Source: CAYQEU01 sp964532005 (GTDB lineage Bacteria > Patescibacteriota > Doudnabacteria > UBA920). From it: a stretch of DNA of 26,397 nt. Position 1 is the stretch's first letter. Each line of letters opens with the position of its first letter. A model generated the notes under the pieces. The model saw only the letters and a program-made list of their open reading frames with translations, was not told where the DNA came from and did no database searches. Below, piece by piece: positions 16,328 through 24,535 of the stretch. The position numbers and the translations under genes are program-made. The stretch is taken from the NCBI GenBank assembly GCA_964532005.1, contig CAZHER010000011.1, forward strand, positions 1-26,397, given 5' to 3'.

Positions 16328-18172
16328 TTAGTTTCGCCCGGCACGTTTTCGTTCCACTGCTGACAAAAGTCTTTTTCTAATTCGTACGCTCTGGGGAGTT
16401 ACTTCTACCAGTTCGTCGGGACCAATATATTCTAGCGCAAAGTCTAAAGTTACTTCTTTTGGCGGGGTTAAGATTAGAGCTTCATCGGCGCCTGAGGAAC
16501 GCATGTTGGTAAGTTTTTTGGTTTTGCAAACATTTACTTCCAGGTCTGCATCTAAAGCATTTTTTCCAACAACCATTCCTTCATAGACATCCACAGCAGG
16601 ACCGATAAACATTACTCCTCGTTCTTGGGCATTATTCAAGCCATAAGCATTGGAAGTCCCTGCTTCGGAAGCGATAATTGAACCGTGTTCGTTACCGCGC
16701 AAGTCAATATCATGGACTGGTTTATACGAATCAAACAAGTTGTTAATGATGGCTGTACCGCGGGTACGAGTAAGTAACAGGTTTTTCAGTCCAATCAGTC
16801 CGCGGGTTGGTATGAGGTACTCTGCGTGCAGTTCTCCATTGGCATCGGAGTCCATATGTTGTAGCTCTCCGCCACGGCGCCCAATTTCTTCGATTACAAC
16901 ACCTTGGTGCTCTCCAGGGACATCTACAGTAAGAATTTCATATGGCTCCATTTTTTGGCCATCCTCTTCATGAAAAATAACTTGAGGCTGGGAGACTTGG
17001 AGTTCAAATCCCTCGCGCCTCATGGTTTCAATTAGAACTCCCAAGTGCAACTCGCCACGCCCGGACACCAGAAAACTGTCACCAGTAGCTTCTTCAACTT
17101 TTAAGGCCACATTAGTCTCCAACTCTTTAAATAAACGGTCACGGATATTTCTAGAAGTAACCAATTTTCCTTCCCGGCCTGCAAATGGGGAGGTGTTAAC
17201 TCCGAAAGTCATTTTAATAGTCGGCTGTTCGATTTCTACTGGAGGGATTTGAGTTGGATTGGCAGAGTCGGCAATAGTATCACCAATTTGCACATCGTCG
17301 AATCCGGCCAAAGCCACGATATCTCCAGCAACAGCTTCATCTACTTCTGTTGGTACAAGCCCTCGGTACATTTGCAGGGTTGAAATTTTGCCCGATGTCT
17401 GTTTGCCATCACGGTCGATTTTTACCACTGACTGGCTTTTCTTGACTGAACCAGATTGAATTTTTCCAATCCCGATCTTCCCCTTATAGTTATCTGAGCG
17501 AAGTGCAAGAATTAGAACGGCAAATGGGTCGTCCATAGCAACTTCAGGAGCTGGTACATGCTCTATTATGGCATCGAATATCGGGGTAATATTAGAGTTT
17601 TCATTGGGTATGTCCACACCAGAATTTAAAGCTGAAAGCACTTCATCCAAATTTTTTGAAGCCAGTCCTTTAGCTCCGCTAGCGTATATAATAGGGAAGT
17701 CCAACTGTTGGTCGGTAGCATGCAAGGAGACAAACAGATCAAAAGTTTTGTTAATAACTTCATCAGGCTGGGCATCCGGTTTGTCTACTTTATTTATGAC
17801 GACAATTGCACGGTGCCCCAATTCTAAAGCTTTTTTCAGAACAAATTTAGTTTGTGGCATTGGCCCTTCTTTGGCATCTACTAAGAGCAAAACCCCATCT
17901 GCCATTTTCAAAGTACGCTCAACTTCTCCACCGAAGTCCGCGTGACCAGGAGTATCAACAATATTTACCCGAACCCCCTTATATTCTAATGAGGCATTCT
18001 TGGCTGTAATAGTAATGCCGCGCTCGCGTTCAAGATCTCCCGAGTCCATTATTAAATCGCCGCCATCGTTTTTTACAGTGTCGGTTTGCTTGAGCATGGC
18101 ATCAACTAATGTGGTTTTACCATGGTCAACGTGGGCAATAATTGCAACGTTTCTGATATTGTCTCTTTTCAT
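16328..18172 (-). CDS. typA: Ribosome-associated translational GTPase TypA/BipA
   Basis: The 614 residues are full length for TypA. G motifs are AHVDHGKTT (G1, near residues 13-21), RGITI (G2), DTPGHADFGGEV (G3), NKVD (G4) and ASGAKG (G5). The elongation-factor beta-barrel, domain III and domain V follow, and then the TypA-specific C-terminal domain with RGLIGLKNLLLTRTRG and TLDFALEYIGPDELVEVTPQSVRIRK. The protein binds the ribosome at the elongation-factor site and aids 50S assembly and stress adaptation in other bacteria. It has its own promoter with a leader of about 75 bases and shares a terminator with the preceding unit. Confidence 0.98.
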   Translation of the reverse strand: MKRDNIRNVAIIAHVDHGKTTLVDAMLKQTDTVKNDGGDLIMDSGDLERERGITITAKNASLEYKGVRVNIVDTPGHADFGGEVERTLKMADGVLLLVDAKEGPMPQTKFVLKKALELGHRAIVVINKVDKPDAQPDEVINKTFDLFVSLHATDQQLDFPIIYASGAKGLASKNLDEVLSALNSGVDIPNENSNITPIFDAIIEHVPAPEVAMDDPFAVLILALRSDNYKGKIGIGKIQSGSVKKSQSVVKIDRDGKQTSGKISTLQMYRGLVPTEVDEAVAGDIVALAGFDDVQIGDTIADSANPTQIPPVEIEQPTIKMTFGVNTSPFAGREGKLVTSRNIRDRLFKELETNVALKVEEATGDSFLVSGRGELHLGVLIETMRREGFELQVSQPQVIFHEEDGQKMEPYEILTVDVPGEHQGVVIEEIGRRGGELQHMDSDANGELHAEYLIPTRGLIGLKNLLLTRTRGTAIINNLFDSYKPVHDIDLRGNEHGSIIASEAGTSNAYGLNNAQERGVMFIGPAVDVYEGMVVGKNALDADLEVNVCKTKKLTNMRSSGADEALILTPPKEVTLDFALEYIGPDELVEVTPQSVRIRKRLLSAVERKRAGRN

Positions 18173-18254
18173 ACAGTTTTTAATATGGGGTTAGGGGAGT
18201 TTTCAAAAAAAAATAGCCGCTGTGCGAACTGTCAGGCGACTAGTCTTAAACAAA

Positions 18255-18283
18255 ACTATACCGGAAACCTGCGAAAAATGCAA
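18255..18283 (-). promoter_or_regulatory. Promoter of typA
   Basis: On the minus strand TTGCAT (18283-18278) and TATAGT (18260-18255) are 17 bases apart. The leader contains a GC-rich segment (about 18219-18238) followed by nine T residues (18207-18215 on the complement), which could form a weak attenuator; I could not draw a good stem. Confidence 0.6.
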
Positions 18284-18313
18284 GTCCCCGGCAAATTATG
18301 AAAACACAAAGTT

Positions 18314-19393
18314 CTAACATACTAGCATTTGACCTTCGTGTCTTATAAAAATCAACCCTTGTTTACTTTGGCTGAAACGGATTTCGACAACATCTCCGGT
18401 TTCTATTTGCCTAGTGGCAACAAGGTTGGACAGAGGATATACGATAAATCGTTCGATTGACCTTTTGAGGTGACGGGCACCGTACTGTGGATCTGTGCCT
18501 TCTTTCAGCAAGAAGTTCAAAGCGTCATCCGAGCATTTAAAAACAAATTTGGTTTCGACGTTTTCTGTGATCCGTTTTTGTACTGCCCCAAGTTCGAGGT
18601 AGAGTATGTCTTGCAAATGCTCGGTCCGAAGACTTCTGAACACCACGGTTTTGTCTATGCGGTTCATAAACTCTGGAGAGAAAGTTTTTTTGGCCGCTTC
18701 AACTGCAACCTGGTAGATCTTTTGGTCAGTTTCGGAATCGTTCTTGTTCTTTTTGCTGGGAGCAAAGCCAACCCCGCCGTTTATCAGTTCGCTCATTTGC
18801 CGTGCGCCAAGATTGGAAGTCATTACAATTATGCACTTAGAGAAGTTAACTTTTCTGTTGTCTCCTAGAGACAAAGTTGCTTTATCTAAGATGCCAAGCA
18901 GCAGTTGCCAGAGCGCATAGCTGGATTTCTCAATTTCATCAAACAGTAGAAAGGTTAGTTTGTGTTCGTCATTGTGATGCCAGTCCAGGTTTTCTTGGGT
19001 CAGTATTGGAGTAGTACTTCTATGTCCCAGAAATCCTGGCGGAGACCCGACGAGCTTCGCAATGTCGTCAGAATGGGCATATTCGGCGCAGTCAATTCTC
19101 ACAACACTATTTGAAAAACCGAGCAGTATTTCTGCTGCAGCCTCTACCGTTTTGGTTTTCCCTGATCCAGTCGGACCAAGAAACAGTAAATTGCCTATTG
19201 GTCGGTTTGGGCCGCTCATGCCGGCTAAAAAGATTTGGTATAGTCCACTCATTTGGCGGACTGCTCTTTCTTGACCAACAACCATGCTGCTGAGTTTGTT
19301 TTCGAATTCAGAGACCCTTGGACTTTTTTTGTCCGGATCCAGCCTTATGAATTCTGGTTGTGCAGCAACAGCACCGCCACTTATCATGTCCAT
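18314..19393 (-). CDS. Stand-alone Clp/Hsp100 D2-type AAA+ ATPase
   Basis: The 359 residues contain one AAA+ module of the ClpA/ClpB second-domain type followed by the D2-small domain. Seen are VVGQERAV (38-45), Walker A GPTGSGKT (73-80, Lys79), the D2 signature EYAHSDDIAKLVGSPPGFLG with aromatic pore loop GFLG (120-123), Walker B FLLFDE (Asp152, Glu153), sensor 1 TSNLG (192-196), arginine finger Arg245 in PEFMNRID, and sensor 2 GARHLKR (Arg307). There is no N-domain, D1 or middle coiled coil, so it is not ClpB, ClpA or ClpC; it lacks ClpX's zinc finger. All ATPase residues and the pore loop are present, so it should form a threading hexamer. Start 19393 has GGGAGGA at 19410-19404, 10 bases upstream, the best Shine-Dalgarno in the window. 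Confidence 0.9.
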   Translation of the reverse strand: MDMISGGAVAAQPEFIRLDPDKKSPRVSEFENKLSSMVVGQERAVRQMSGLYQIFLAGMSGPNRPIGNLLFLGPTGSGKTKTVEAAAEILLGFSNSVVRIDCAEYAHSDDIAKLVGSPPGFLGHRSTTPILTQENLDWHHNDEHKLTFLLFDEIEKSSYALWQLLLGILDKATLSLGDNRKVNFSKCIIVMTSNLGARQMSELINGGVGFAPSKKNKNDSETDQKIYQVAVEAAKKTFSPEFMNRIDKTVVFRSLRTEHLQDILYLELGAVQKRITENVETKFVFKCSDDALNFLLKEGTDPQYGARHLKRSIERFIVYPLSNLVATRQIETGDVVEIRFSQSKQGLIFIRHEGQMLVC

Positions 19394-19464
19394 GATGTAT
19401 GAATCCTCCCGGTTTGTTTTATTGCTAAAGTCTTTGCCCCTTGCAAAGATTTATATACAATTAT

Positions 19465-19492
19465 ATGACAACCGCGAAGTTTTTGCTATACT
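19465..19492 (+). promoter_or_regulatory. Promoter of the AI-2E-family transporter operon
   Basis: ATGACA (19465-19470), a 16-base spacer and extended -10 TGC-TATACT (19484-19492). The predicted start leaves about 19 bases before the ATG at 19518. Confidence 0.65.
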
Positions 19493-19517
19493 AGAAATAC
19501 CTAAAAATAGCTTAAAT

Positions 19518-20546
19518 ATGCCATACAAAAGACTTCAAATTATCTCATTTTTTGTTTTCCTTTTCATTTTAATTGTGCTTGTAGCTTTTGTTTTACAGCC
19601 GTTCGTTAGTATTTTGGCGTCCAGTATAATTTTGGCTATCCTAATCGATCCTTTGCACAAGCGAATTTCTGCTTTGGTAAAATCTCCGACAGTTTCAGCG
19701 CTCTTGGCAATTATTATTGTTGCATCAATTATTATTCTTATTTTTACAATTGCGGGTCGGCTTTTGGTAGGGGAGATTTCTGGATTGGTTGACCGTCTCC
19801 AGTCTGGCGATTTGGTTATAGATAAAGACCATATCATAGAAAGTATTCCGTTTGAGCTGCGCAGCGTAGTGGAAAACGCCACCAAAGATTTAAGTAGTAT
19901 TATTAGCAAATTTACTTCCAGTGCGTTCAATTCTGTTTCGTTGATTGTTTCTAATGTTGCCAGTTTCTTTTTGGCAATATTTCTGGTTTTATTCACCACG
20001 TTCTATCTTCTTCGTGATGGCGCACAAATAAAAAAATTGTTTTTGGATCTTTCCCCAATGGCTACAAAACAGGAAGATATTTTATTTGGAAGAATTGTTC
20101 AGGCGGTAAATGGAGTAATTAAAGGTCAATTTCTTACTGCAATTGCGCAGGGCGTGATCGCAACAACAGGATTTTTTATTTTTGGTGTTCCAAACCCGGT
20201 GTTGTGGGGGTTCTTTACTATTCTGGCTGCACTTGTACCGACAATAGGAACAGCTATCTCACTGGTGCCAGCTGTAGCGTACTTGATTATTACAGGGCAG
20301 TTCCCTCAAGCTTTAGGGTTGTCAATTTGGGGTTTCTTCGCAGTTGGTTTAATTGATAATTTTCTTGGACCTAAGTTGGTCGGTTCAGAAACCAAGCTCC
20401 ATCCTTTGTTAGTTTTGTTGAGCGTAATCGGTGGGTTGGAATTTTTTGGAATTCTCGGATTTTTAATAGGGCCAATACTTATGGCTATTTTCGTCGCCAC
20501 AGTTGATATATACAGAAGCGACTTTAAAGATTACTTTTTTGGTTAA
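19518..20546 (+). CDS. AI-2E/PerM (UPF0118) family membrane transporter
   Basis: From ATG 19518 the protein has 342 residues. An in-frame extension back to 19284 is open but lies antisense to the Clp-type gene and upstream of the promoter, so I reject it. Helices occur at the N-terminus (ISFFVFLFILIVLVAFVL; SILASSIILAILIDPLH; VSALLAIIIVASIIILIF), then an amphipathic extracytoplasmic part (about 85-135), and a C-terminal cluster with VPNPVLWGFFTILAALVPTIG and GPKLVGSETKLHPLLVLLSVIGG, the typical family signature. Known members export AI-2, or act as Na+/H+ antiporters or as permeases of unknown substrate, so the substrate is not assigned. The next gene follows after 4 bases. Confidence 0.9.
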   Translation: MPYKRLQIISFFVFLFILIVLVAFVLQPFVSILASSIILAILIDPLHKRISALVKSPTVSALLAIIIVASIIILIFTIAGRLLVGEISGLVDRLQSGDLVIDKDHIIESIPFELRSVVENATKDLSSIISKFTSSAFNSVSLIVSNVASFFLAIFLVLFTTFYLLRDGAQIKKLFLDLSPMATKQEDILFGRIVQAVNGVIKGQFLTAIAQGVIATTGFFIFGVPNPVLWGFFTILAALVPTIGTAISLVPAVAYLIITGQFPQALGLSIWGFFAVGLIDNFLGPKLVGSETKLHPLLVLLSVIGGLEFFGILGFLIGPILMAIFVATVDIYRSDFKDYFFG

Positions 20547-20550
20547 TCGT

Positions 20551-21750
20551 ATGTCCTACTTATTTGCTCTAACTTTGCTTTTGGCGCCATTGTATGTTTG
20601 GCGCTTTAACATTTTGGGGTTACCGCTCAATTTTTTGATGGTGTGGCTCGGTGTGGTTATTGTCGTAGCCATTGTCTGGATTAGTTACAAAAATCGATTA
20701 AAAGACTTTTTGGAATTTTCCTATACCAGGGACAGGATTTTATTTTGGCTGGCCACACTCTTTTTTATTGCTGGATTTCTAAGCTTGTTTATTGGAGGCT
20801 TTAGTATGCCGAAAGCAGGGCAGTTTATTGTTTTATTTGCCCAGCCTATAGCTGTATTCTTTCTACTTAGATATATTTCGGCCAATAGTTCAAAAGTTCA
20901 TGCAGGTATGCAAACTGCTATGTATGTTTTTGCTGCTGCTTGCGGCATTCTCGCTATTGTCCAGTACACAACTTTACTCAGTCTTCCTCCTGATTGGCTA
21001 GGGAATGCCGCAGAGCCTAAAAGAGCCATTGGATTTTTTGTGCATCCCAATGGATTAGCATTATTTTTGACCCCAATTCTGGCATTTCTTATTCCTGATC
21101 TGTTTCGAAAATTAGAATTGAGTCAATCATGGCTTAACAAACAAATTTTATTGACTTCAATGGCATGGATTTTAGGCGTTATAGGGCTGTTTTTGTCTTT
21201 GTCACGTGGGGGGTGGATCGGTTTTGCCGCTGCCGCAGTTGTTTACGGGATTTTTATGGCCAGTAAAAAATTTCTTTATGCTACTTTGGTCGGGATAGTT
21301 GTTTGTGCAATAGTAGTATTTTCAATTCCTAACTTGCGCTACCGCATTATACTCCCTTTTTATGGCGAGAAGTCAGCAGTGGCCCGATTTAGCTTGTGGG
21401 AAACCGGAGTTAAGATGATTAGTGACAGTCCTGTGTTGGGTAAAGGTCTTCTAGGATTTGGTGGCAATTGGGATCGATACAACACAGACCCAAATCTGGA
21501 TCATTATAATTCTCCTCATAACATTATTTTGAATTTTTGGACTGATACAGGACTCCTTGGATTAGCGAGCTTTTTGGGACTAGCTGGGTATGGTTTGTAT
21601 AAAAGTTTTCGCAGTCGTCGAGATGTATGGAAAGCAGGATTGGTCTTATTCTTAATAGCAATAATTCTCCACGGCCTTATTGACACCCCTTATTTTAAAA
21701 ATGACTTAGCTTTAGTGTTCTGGATAGTCTACGCCTTGGTATTTATATAG
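20551..21750 (+). CDS. O-antigen ligase-like (Wzy_C family) polytopic membrane protein
   Basis: From ATG 20551 the protein has 399 residues and about ten to twelve predicted helices. HPNGLALFLTP, SLSRGGWIGF and the periplasmic-loop motif HNIILNFWTDTGLLGL are typical of the Wzy_C domain shared by O-antigen ligases (WaaL), Wzy polymerases and PglL-type oligosaccharyltransferases. ARFSLWETGVKMISDSPVLGKG is the conserved stretch before the large loop. The family transfers undecaprenyl-linked glycans to a carbohydrate, lipid or protein acceptor outside the membrane. No other glycan gene is in the window, so the acceptor is unknown; a glycosylated surface layer or pilin is a guess. Earlier in-frame codons overlap the transporter and are unlikely starts. 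Confidence 0.88.
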   Translation: MSYLFALTLLLAPLYVWRFNILGLPLNFLMVWLGVVIVVAIVWISYKNRLKDFLEFSYTRDRILFWLATLFFIAGFLSLFIGGFSMPKAGQFIVLFAQPIAVFFLLRYISANSSKVHAGMQTAMYVFAAACGILAIVQYTTLLSLPPDWLGNAAEPKRAIGFFVHPNGLALFLTPILAFLIPDLFRKLELSQSWLNKQILLTSMAWILGVIGLFLSLSRGGWIGFAAAAVVYGIFMASKKFLYATLVGIVVCAIVVFSIPNLRYRIILPFYGEKSAVARFSLWETGVKMISDSPVLGKGLLGFGGNWDRYNTDPNLDHYNSPHNIILNFWTDTGLLGLASFLGLAGYGLYKSFRSRRDVWKAGLVLFLIAIILHGLIDTPYFKNDLALVFWIVYALVFI

Positions 21751-21755
21751 AAAAT

Positions 21756-21810
21756 AAAAAAACTGCTNNNNNNNNNNAAACTGCTGGCTTTATGCCAGCA
21801 GTTTTTTGTT
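21756..21810. terminator. Terminator hairpin interrupted by an assembly gap
   Basis: After the gap a perfect 11-bp stem (AAACTGCTGGC, 21778-21788, with GCCAGCAGTTT, 21794-21804) closes a TTTAT loop and runs into six T residues. Before the gap the same left arm starts again (A run 21756-21762 then CTGCT 21763-21767). It separates converging genes and can serve both. Confidence 0.85.
21768..21777. other. Assembly gap of 10 N
   Basis: Ten undetermined bases join two contig ends inside a terminator. The sequence AAACTGCT is found on both sides, so the gap may really be an overlap. Confidence 0.99.
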
Positions 21811-21814
21811 AGTA

Positions 21815-23926
21815 CTAATTAGGATAATATCGCAATCCGATTGGTGATCCTATAGGCAACTGTTTGTCTGCTGTATTCATTAGTACAACCCTGCTAAAGT
21901 CATTGTCGAAAGTGTGCCAAGAATTATAAGCAGCAATACTTTCATAATCTCTCAGCTTCCCGTTGTCTATATAGTATACTCTGCCGTTAGTATCCATGAC
22001 GTCTGTTCCGTCTGTATGGCGTCCTACATTAAAGATTGCTTGTCCTACTTCATAACTGGACAGTATACCCGTGCTAACACTCCAAACCATATCGGCTTTG
22101 TAACCCATTTGAATGAATACATCGTATGTTGCAAATGGTCTGACAGTTTTTTCATCAACTACCAGATAAATTGTTCGTGAGGCTTGGAAGTCAGCCCCTT
22201 GGTTTGGTTTTATAAGGCTTCCTGGAGCAAATCTTATCCCTCCCAGAATAGGGAGTTGTTGGTCTTGCAGACTGCTGGGTACAAGTTTGTTCCACTTGTA
22301 TCCATGAGACATAAATACAGGTTCGCTGGGGAAAGCCATCCGTCCAAGAGTTCCGTCTTTTTTCGTAATTAAGAATACCGAAGTCGGATCATTTTCAGAT
22401 CCCAAAATAATGCTCCCCTCGGGGTGTGCTGCCGTGGGTTGAGCTTCTATATACCAAGAGTACAGTTTGCTGGTACTGCGACCCTCGCTATCCTTTACAT
22501 TAACTGTGACATACCAGAGTCCCGGCATGGTAGGGGAGGCGAAGAATCTTCCGGTCAACTCGTTCATGGAATATGTCACCCGGCTTTGGGTAATAGAAGC
22601 AGACCAATAATATGGAGCTGTGCCACCAGTGGCGGTAAAGTATTGTTCATAGTTTTGGTTCGCAGATCCATTTGGCATGCTCGCAGGGGAAATAGATAAT
22701 GTCTTTATATCTTTGCTGGAAATTGCAAATTCACCGCTAGTACCCGTAGCGTTTGTATTAATGTCCTCTACTAAAATTTTTACATTTCCAAAATACATGC
22801 TATCTAGATCTTTTGGAATTTTCCAAGTGTATTTACCTGTATTGCGAGTTTTATATGTTATTACATAAGGCTCTGGAGTAGGGCGCAAGCAATTAACAAC
22901 ATCATTTGTAGAACTGGACATCGGTGTTTCTAAACAACTTACAGAACTGACCAAGCTAATTTTTACAAATCTGCCCATATTCAGAGGGCTGCCCGTGTAG
23001 TCCCATTTAATTGGCAGGCGCTCTCTTAATTTGTATTCACTGCCAGCTTTAGGACTGGTGACATTTATCCCATCAGTTGTTTGAGGCGTGCCAGCAATTT
23101 TGAAATTGCCGCTGTTAGCAGATTTTCCAGTAGAATATACGTAAACTGTAATTTTTACATCTCTGTCCTTGAACATGGCGCCAAGGTTGGATGGAATCTC
23201 CCAATTATACTCCCCATTATTTCGTGCCTGCTCGGCAATTACATAAGGGGCTACATCTGCCGCAGGGCAGGTAACTGCTGGCCCACCAACGCATGCCCAG
23301 TCAGGGCTCAAAGTTATGGTGACATAGTTTGTCAAAGGAGGAATTTTTGTGCGGGAACTAGAAGGTGCCCAGCGAATTGGAATTGTGTTTTTAGAATTAT
23401 ATCCATACACAGATCCGGCCTTAGGGCTGGTTACGGTAAGAGGTTTGGTTGTGTCTGAACTGGAAATAAAGAATGGAGAGCTGGTTGCAGATCTGCCGAG
23501 GCCCGGGAAATAAACAGATATTTCAACTTTTTTATCTAGAAAACTATTGCTAAGTGTTTCTGGTATTTCCCAAACATACAAACCATTATTTTTTACTGGT
23601 CCAGCAATATATTGAACTGTAGGATCTATTATTGAGCTTGTTGTAGCAAACTGCAACATAATATATGCCGTGTCTCCGTATTCGGAGTAGTTGGTCCAAG
23701 CTATTTTGTATTTTTTGCCAACTTTCCAAGTTTCTCCTTTTTCAGGCGAGATAATATTCGCTTCATAACATGGTGCGACCAAACAGTTGACTGGTGCTGT
23801 TCCTTCGTCGCTAGTTGTGCTTCCAGTGGCAGCAGAAGCATAATTACCGGTAAATCCAACACCAGCCATTATTACAATGGCTAGAAGGGCAGCAATTTTC
23901 CGGCTGAGTTCATTGAATTTTTGCAT
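21815..23926 (-). CDS. Secreted multidomain surface protein (Kre9/KNH-like, He_PIG-like and C-terminal repeats)
   Basis: The 703-residue protein has a signal peptide (basic start, helix at about 11-28, cleavage after YASA at 29-32). Three Kre9/KNH-like beta domains follow at about 55-155, 162-277 and 286-402. Each starts with SPxxGxxY/W, has an IxW strand, and ends in a Y-x-W-x-IP segment near a Gly. An Ig-like He_PIG domain (about 408-494, SISPASMPNGSANQNYEQYFT with GGTAPYYWS) comes next. The C-terminal 200 residues carry three units of about 65 residues with a VYxIxxxxxRxF...GY...V pattern. Cysteine pairs in domains 1-3 could form disulfides. There is no anchor or sortase motif, so attachment is unknown. 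It has its own promoter and ends at the terminator. Confidence 0.82.
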   Translation of the reverse strand: MQKFNELSRKIAALLAIVIMAGVGFTGNYASAATGSTTSDEGTAPVNCLVAPCYEANIISPEKGETWKVGKKYKIAWTNYSEYGDTAYIMLQFATTSSIIDPTVQYIAGPVKNNGLYVWEIPETLSNSFLDKKVEISVYFPGLGRSATSSPFFISSSDTTKPLTVTSPKAGSVYGYNSKNTIPIRWAPSSSRTKIPPLTNYVTITLSPDWACVGGPAVTCPAADVAPYVIAEQARNNGEYNWEIPSNLGAMFKDRDVKITVYVYSTGKSANSGNFKIAGTPQTTDGINVTSPKAGSEYKLRERLPIKWDYTGSPLNMGRFVKISLVSSVSCLETPMSSSTNDVVNCLRPTPEPYVITYKTRNTGKYTWKIPKDLDSMYFGNVKILVEDINTNATGTSGEFAISSKDIKTLSISPASMPNGSANQNYEQYFTATGGTAPYYWSASITQSRVTYSMNELTGRFFASPTMPGLWYVTVNVKDSEGRSTSKLYSWYIEAQPTAAHPEGSIILGSENDPTSVFLITKKDGTLGRMAFPSEPVFMSHGYKWNKLVPSSLQDQQLPILGGIRFAPGSLIKPNQGADFQASRTIYLVVDEKTVRPFATYDVFIQMGYKADMVWSVSTGILSSYEVGQAIFNVGRHTDGTDVMDTNGRVYYIDNGKLRDYESIAAYNSWHTFDNDFSRVVLMNTADKQLPIGSPIGLRYYPN

Positions 23927-24056
23927 TGTTAAGCCTTTCTAAAATAAATAAAAGATATAAATACTTCTATTTAAATTAACGATTTTAGTTGTTATTTTGT
24001 TTCAAATATATAAATAATAAGCTATTTAGGCTCTTTATTTTGTTTATTGTGTATAT

Positions 24057-24085
24057 ATTATAGCACAATTTGTGAAAAATTGCAA
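24057..24085 (-). promoter_or_regulatory. Strong promoter of the secreted 703-residue protein
   Basis: On the minus strand TTGCAA (24085-24080), a 17-base spacer and extended -10 TGC-TATAAT (24065-24057). The leader is about 125 bases and very AT-rich; a weak AAAGG lies 7 bases before the ATG at 23926. The stretch 23927-24056 otherwise holds nothing I recognise. Confidence 0.75.
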
Positions 24086-24096
24086 GAGTCAGTCCA

Positions 24097-24122
24097 AAAT
24101 TCAAAAATACTATTTTGAATTT
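24097..24122. repeat. AT-rich hairpin at the end of tspO
   Basis: A perfect 10-bp inverted repeat (AAATTCAAAA, 24097-24106, with TTTTGAATTT, 24113-24122) with a 6-base loop spans the tspO stop codon. It may be a weak terminator, but it contains little GC and has no clean T run. Confidence 0.5.
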
Positions 24123-24508
24123 AAATAAGTAATAGTTGTCTGCAGGACAGTAGCAAAAGTTACCCACAGTAAGTAGGGGATACTGGCAAGAGCTACGGTT
24201 CTAGAAAAAGGAAAAATTGCTATAATTGCCCATACTAAAGTTGCCAGTACCAGAAAAATATCTAATGTAGCAAGGGGTAGATTTTTCAATCCAAACTGAA
24301 TTGGGGTGAAAATTAAATTAAAAATAACGTTTAAAATAAAAGGAAGAAAAACAATAAAAGAAATCTTTCCTTTAAAGTAAGAAAGTGTAACATACCCAAA
24401 GGTTAAAACGATTATCAGGTATAACACAGTCCAAACAGGGCCGAACAGCCATGCTGGAGGTGCCCACTCAGGTTTTATCAGTTCTGCGTACCATTGGTAT
24501 GAATTCAT
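24110..24508 (-). CDS. tspO: TspO/MBR family membrane protein
   Basis: The 132 residues are somewhat shorter than usual TspO (about 150-160). WYAELIKPEWAPPAWLFGPVWTVLYL is the family's hallmark loop and helix, and five helices are predicted. The last helix, ALASIPYLLWVTFATVLQTTITYLN, matches A-x-x-L-x-PYLxWxxFAxxLN with Gln in place of the usual Asn. Family members bind porphyrins and sterols and act in stress signalling or tetrapyrrole handling; no tetrapyrrole gene is here. The ATG at 24508 lies only 6 bases after an extended -10 box, so the mRNA may be leaderless. It diverges from the Ala/Lys-rich secreted protein. Confidence 0.92.
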   Translation of the reverse strand: MNSYQWYAELIKPEWAPPAWLFGPVWTVLYLIIVLTFGYVTLSYFKGKISFIVFLPFILNVIFNLIFTPIQFGLKNLPLATLDIFLVLATLVWAIIAIFPFSRTVALASIPYLLWVTFATVLQTTITYLNSK

Positions 24509-24514
24509 ATATTA

Positions 24515-24523
24515 ATGATAGCA
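24515..24523 (-). promoter_or_regulatory. Extended -10 promoter of tspO, likely leaderless
   Basis: On the minus strand TGC-TATCAT is read from 24523 to 24515; the -35 region (near 24538-24543) is poor and overlaps the -35 of the divergent promoter. The start codon follows after 6 bases. Confidence 0.5.
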
Positions 24524-24535
24524 GAATTTTATAAC

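Noticed and set aside
17568..17945. Plus-strand frame of 125 codons opposite typA
   Set aside because: It is antisense to the conserved GTPase domain of TypA and has no family motif or start signal.
18207..18240. Attenuator in the typA leader
   Set aside because: There is a run of nine T on the minus strand after a GC-rich segment, but I could not draw a stem longer than three or four pairs without bulges.
19284..19517. N-terminal extension of the AI-2E-family protein
   Set aside because: It overlaps the start of the Clp-type gene on the other strand and lies upstream of the promoter at 19465-19492; the family alignment begins at ATG 19518.
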